Position numbers and translations under genes: made by a program | Assembly: GCA_021545665.1 (NCBI GenBank) | Contig: JAJRTX010000022.1 | Location: 1-25,589, forward strand | DNA from: Zetaproteobacteria bacterium | Lineage (GTDB): Bacteria; Pseudomonadota; Zetaproteobacteria; Mariprofundales; Mariprofundaceae | DNA length: 25,589 nucleotides | Reading direction: 5' to 3' | The notes under the pieces: model-generated | What the model was told of the DNA's origin: nothing | The model's database searches: none | Seen by the model: the letters and a program-made list of their open reading frames with translations, nothing else | Part shown: positions 23,995 to 25,589 of the stretch, one piece after another | Position numbering within the stretch: position 1 is the first letter of the stretch | How the letters are laid out: every line of letters begins with the position of its first letter

Positions 23995-24944
23995 GAGCGA
24001 TATTGATCGCTTGTTTTAGCGCCGTCACACTTTTACTCAGCGCCTGTGCCTGGTTTCCAGCGGTCAAAGAGCCGCCCTACCTGTTAGTGAAAACCTGGGG
24101 CGGTAAAGGTGATGCCCCGGGTCAGTTTAACGAACCCATGGGATTGGCGGTGTCGGCCACAGAGGTGTTTGTCAGTGATGCGCGCAATAGCCGCATTCAG
24201 GTGTTTAATCTGGAAGGTCAGTTTTTACGCATGTTTGGCAACCCAGGTGATCAGCCGGGCCAGCTGGGACGCCCCATCAACCTGGCCATCGCCAACGATA
24301 AACTCTATGTGGCGGACTATTTCAATGATCAGGTTGAGGTCTTCACGCTTCAAGGTGAATTTGTGCGTGCCATCGGTAAGCCGGGGGCGGGACCGGGTGA
24401 GTTTAATGCCCCCAGTGGCGTTGCTGTAGCCGCCAATGGTGAGCTGTTCGTAGCAGATTTTTATAACCAGCGTATTCAGAAATTTAATGCTGAAGGCGCG
24501 TTCATTCGCCAATGGGGCACCACTGGCGAAACCGGCATTTGGGCGGGTGAGTTTAACTATCCCACCGATGTTGCTCTCGCAACTAATGGCACACTCTATG
24601 TTGCTGATACCTACAATGACCGGGTGCAGGTGTTTTTTGCCAACGGCGAGTTTTCCCATAAATGGGGCGGCCCTTTGGCGATGAATATCAAAGGGGCGTT
24701 TAAGGGCTGGTTTACCACTAATACAGGCATCACTGTAGGGCCACAGGGTAATATTTTTGTTACTGATTTCTATAACGATCGGGTACAGAAATTTACGCCG
24801 GCTGGTGAATTTCTGAATGTCTTTGGTATTGTCTCTGAGAGACCGACCCACACGGCCGTTGCCGTAGCGGTCGCGCAAGATGGCAGCGTCTTCGTCGCTG
24901 ATTTTGCCAATCACCAAATTCAGAAGTGGCGACCCGGTGACTAA
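23991..24944 (+). CDS. NHL-repeat beta-propeller lipoprotein
   Basis: 317 residues. A lipoprotein signal ends in LLSAC with Cys19; Ala at +2 predicts the outer membrane. About six NHL repeats follow, each of the form PxGhAV..., (V/Y)VAD(F/T)YNDRVQ(K/V)F, building a six-bladed propeller. Repeat openings are visible as GGKGDAPGQFNEPMGLAV, GKPGAGPGEFNAPSGVAV and GEFNYPTDVAL. The ATG overlaps the MerP-like stop by four bases (ATGA), so the two are co-translated. Propellers of this type bind ligands or proteins; a catalytic role cannot be claimed. The link to the metal operon is from context only. I see no terminator after it. Confidence 0.88.
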   Translation: MRAILIACFSAVTLLLSACAWFPAVKEPPYLLVKTWGGKGDAPGQFNEPMGLAVSATEVFVSDARNSRIQVFNLEGQFLRMFGNPGDQPGQLGRPINLAIANDKLYVADYFNDQVEVFTLQGEFVRAIGKPGAGPGEFNAPSGVAVAANGELFVADFYNQRIQKFNAEGAFIRQWGTTGETGIWAGEFNYPTDVALATNGTLYVADTYNDRVQVFFANGEFSHKWGGPLAMNIKGAFKGWFTTNTGITVGPQGNIFVTDFYNDRVQKFTPAGEFLNVFGIVSERPTHTAVAVAVAQDGSVFVADFANHQIQKWRPGD

Positions 24945-24973
24945 AAAGCGTGGTAACTATTCAGCACAAATAA

Positions 24974-25183
24974 GTGCAAAAAGTTCTTGACATCGAGATG
25001 CTTGTCTTGATTGTGACACTGCTTGTTAATCGCTTGGGACTCAACAGCAGCAATAGTAGCAAGCCGCCCTCATCAGACCCAAACAGAGAGCGCAAAGTCA
25101 ACAAGAAGGGACGTAGAGAACCAGGGGGTCAACGAGGCCATACAGGCTTGACGTGGTCTAATGGATTTGTACAACCCAGTTAA
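24974..25183 (+). pseudogene. IS66 transposase N-terminal fragment
   Basis: A 69-codon reading frame from GTG with LGLNSSNSSKPPSSDPNRER and KKGRREPGGQRGHTG, the characteristic N-terminal block of IS66-family TnpC. Homology-like sequence stops near 25145, then a short unrelated tail runs to a stop. Full TnpC is several hundred residues longer, so this is a remnant, probably cut by the adjacent IS3-family element. Confidence 0.82.
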
Positions 25184-25589
25184 GGATAATTATCTTAACT
25201 GAGGAAAGTGAAAATGGCGACACGAAAGAAATATTCAAAAGAATTCAAACTGGATGCAGTGAGCCTGGTAACAGATCAAGGCTACACACGGACAGAGGCA
25301 GCGAGAAGTCTGGATATCAATGCCAACATGCTGGGGCGCTGGGTGAAGGAACACCTGGCAGATGACGGTCAGGCGTTTCGTGGGAATGGCAAGCTGACCC
25401 CTGAGCAGGAAGAAATCAGGAAGCTCAAGGCCCAGGTGAAGCGCTTGCAGATGGAGAAAGACATCTTAAAAAAAGCGACGGTATTCTTTGCAGCAGAAAC
25501 GAAGTCGACTGCATGGATGCAGGAGGTAGAGCAATGCAGGAGCAATTGCCGAGAAATATTCGTTCATCACCCGGCATAAGAATACCTGG
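25150..25589 (+). mobile_element. IS3-family insertion sequence, left part (runs off window)
   Basis: Contains an IS3-type orfA. The exact left end is not fixed: TGGTCTAATGG (25154) and TGTACAACCC (25168) both begin with TG as IS3 ends do. A near-perfect dyad GTTAAGGATAATTATCTTAAC (two 5-bp arms and GATAATTATC) lies at 25180-25200, just before orfA. The right end and target duplication are outside the window. Confidence 0.65.
25214..25579 (+). CDS. IS3-family transposase OrfA
   Basis: 121 residues. The N-terminal helix-turn-helix (KKYSKEFKLDAVSLVTDQGY, then AARSLDINANMLGRWVKEH) is followed by a leucine-zipper-like coiled coil (EEIRKLKAQVKRLQMEKDIL) and KKATVFFA, the standard order in IS3/IS911 OrfA, the DNA-binding part of the transposase. 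ATG 25214 was preferred over GTG 25208; GAGG is 9 bases upstream. The usual OrfA is about 95-100 residues; the last 25 residues here are atypical. A run of seven A at 25468-25474 could be the site of -1 frameshifting to OrfB, but the sequence after it does not look like a normal OrfB start. The element may therefore be degraded. The window ends 10 bp later. Confidence 0.82.
   Translation: MATRKKYSKEFKLDAVSLVTDQGYTRTEAARSLDINANMLGRWVKEHLADDGQAFRGNGKLTPEQEEIRKLKAQVKRLQMEKDILKKATVFFAAETKSTAWMQEVEQCRSNCREIFVHHPA

Noticed and set aside
24090..24930. Repeated DNA blocks in the last metal-operon gene
   Set aside because: They encode the NHL blades of one protein and differ at the nucleotide level.
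1..25589. CRISPR array, tRNA or rRNA
   Set aside because: No regularly spaced direct repeats, cloverleaf-like segments or conserved rRNA stretches were seen.

Overview
The window looks like chromosomal DNA of a gammaproteobacterium of moderate (about half) G+C. This is inferred from gene content: an Fe-S-type assimilatory APS reductase, PpnN, RssA, Can, NarK-type nitrate uptake, TonB/ExbB/ExbD, MerT and Fur/sigma-54-style promoters. I cannot name the genus. No rRNA, tRNA or CRISPR was seen.

Left half (1-11.8 kb) is mostly housekeeping. A GYF-like/pentapeptide-repeat membrane protein comes first. Then all three components of the AmmeMemoRadiSam system: A and B overlap on the minus strand and the radical SAM enzyme diverges from them. 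After these come a beta-carbonic anhydrase, a Na/Pi cotransporter with a PhoU-like tail, APS reductase (cysH) with a strong terminator, the nucleotide nucleosidase ppnN, a FemAB/GNAT-like protein, the patatin-like RssA and an HDOD protein.

Middle (11.8-15.75 kb) is a minus-strand nitrate module. A NarK-type transporter lies behind a textbook sigma-54 promoter, followed by a hairpin, a fused PP2C phosphatase/Ser-Thr kinase with a C-terminal membrane anchor, and mobA. The logic fits nitrogen-controlled nitrate assimilation, because nitrate reductase needs the molybdenum guanine dinucleotide cofactor that MobA makes.

Right half (15.9-24.9 kb) is the accessory part. After a fatty acid hydroxylase/sterol desaturase-type protein comes a minus-strand metal operon: merT, a secreted DsrE-like gene, and a CopZ-N-like cysteine-rich putative metallochaperone. 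The DsrE-like gene is broken twice, by a 139-bp MITE with a 4-bp target duplication and by a one-base frameshift. Divergent from it is a Fur-box-controlled FecA-like TonB-dependent receptor, then tonB-exbB-exbD. A MerR-type promoter (19-bp spacer with a perfect dyad) then reads into an outer-membrane beta-barrel protein, a MerP-like periplasmic HMA protein and an NHL beta-propeller lipoprotein. Together these genes could form an outer-membrane-to-cytosol metal pathway built from iron-uptake and mercury-transport parts, with no merA or merR in view. This is the most likely undescribed system here.

The right edge (24.97-25.59 kb) is mobile-element debris: an IS66 transposase N-terminal fragment interrupted or followed by an IS3-family orfA that runs to the window end.
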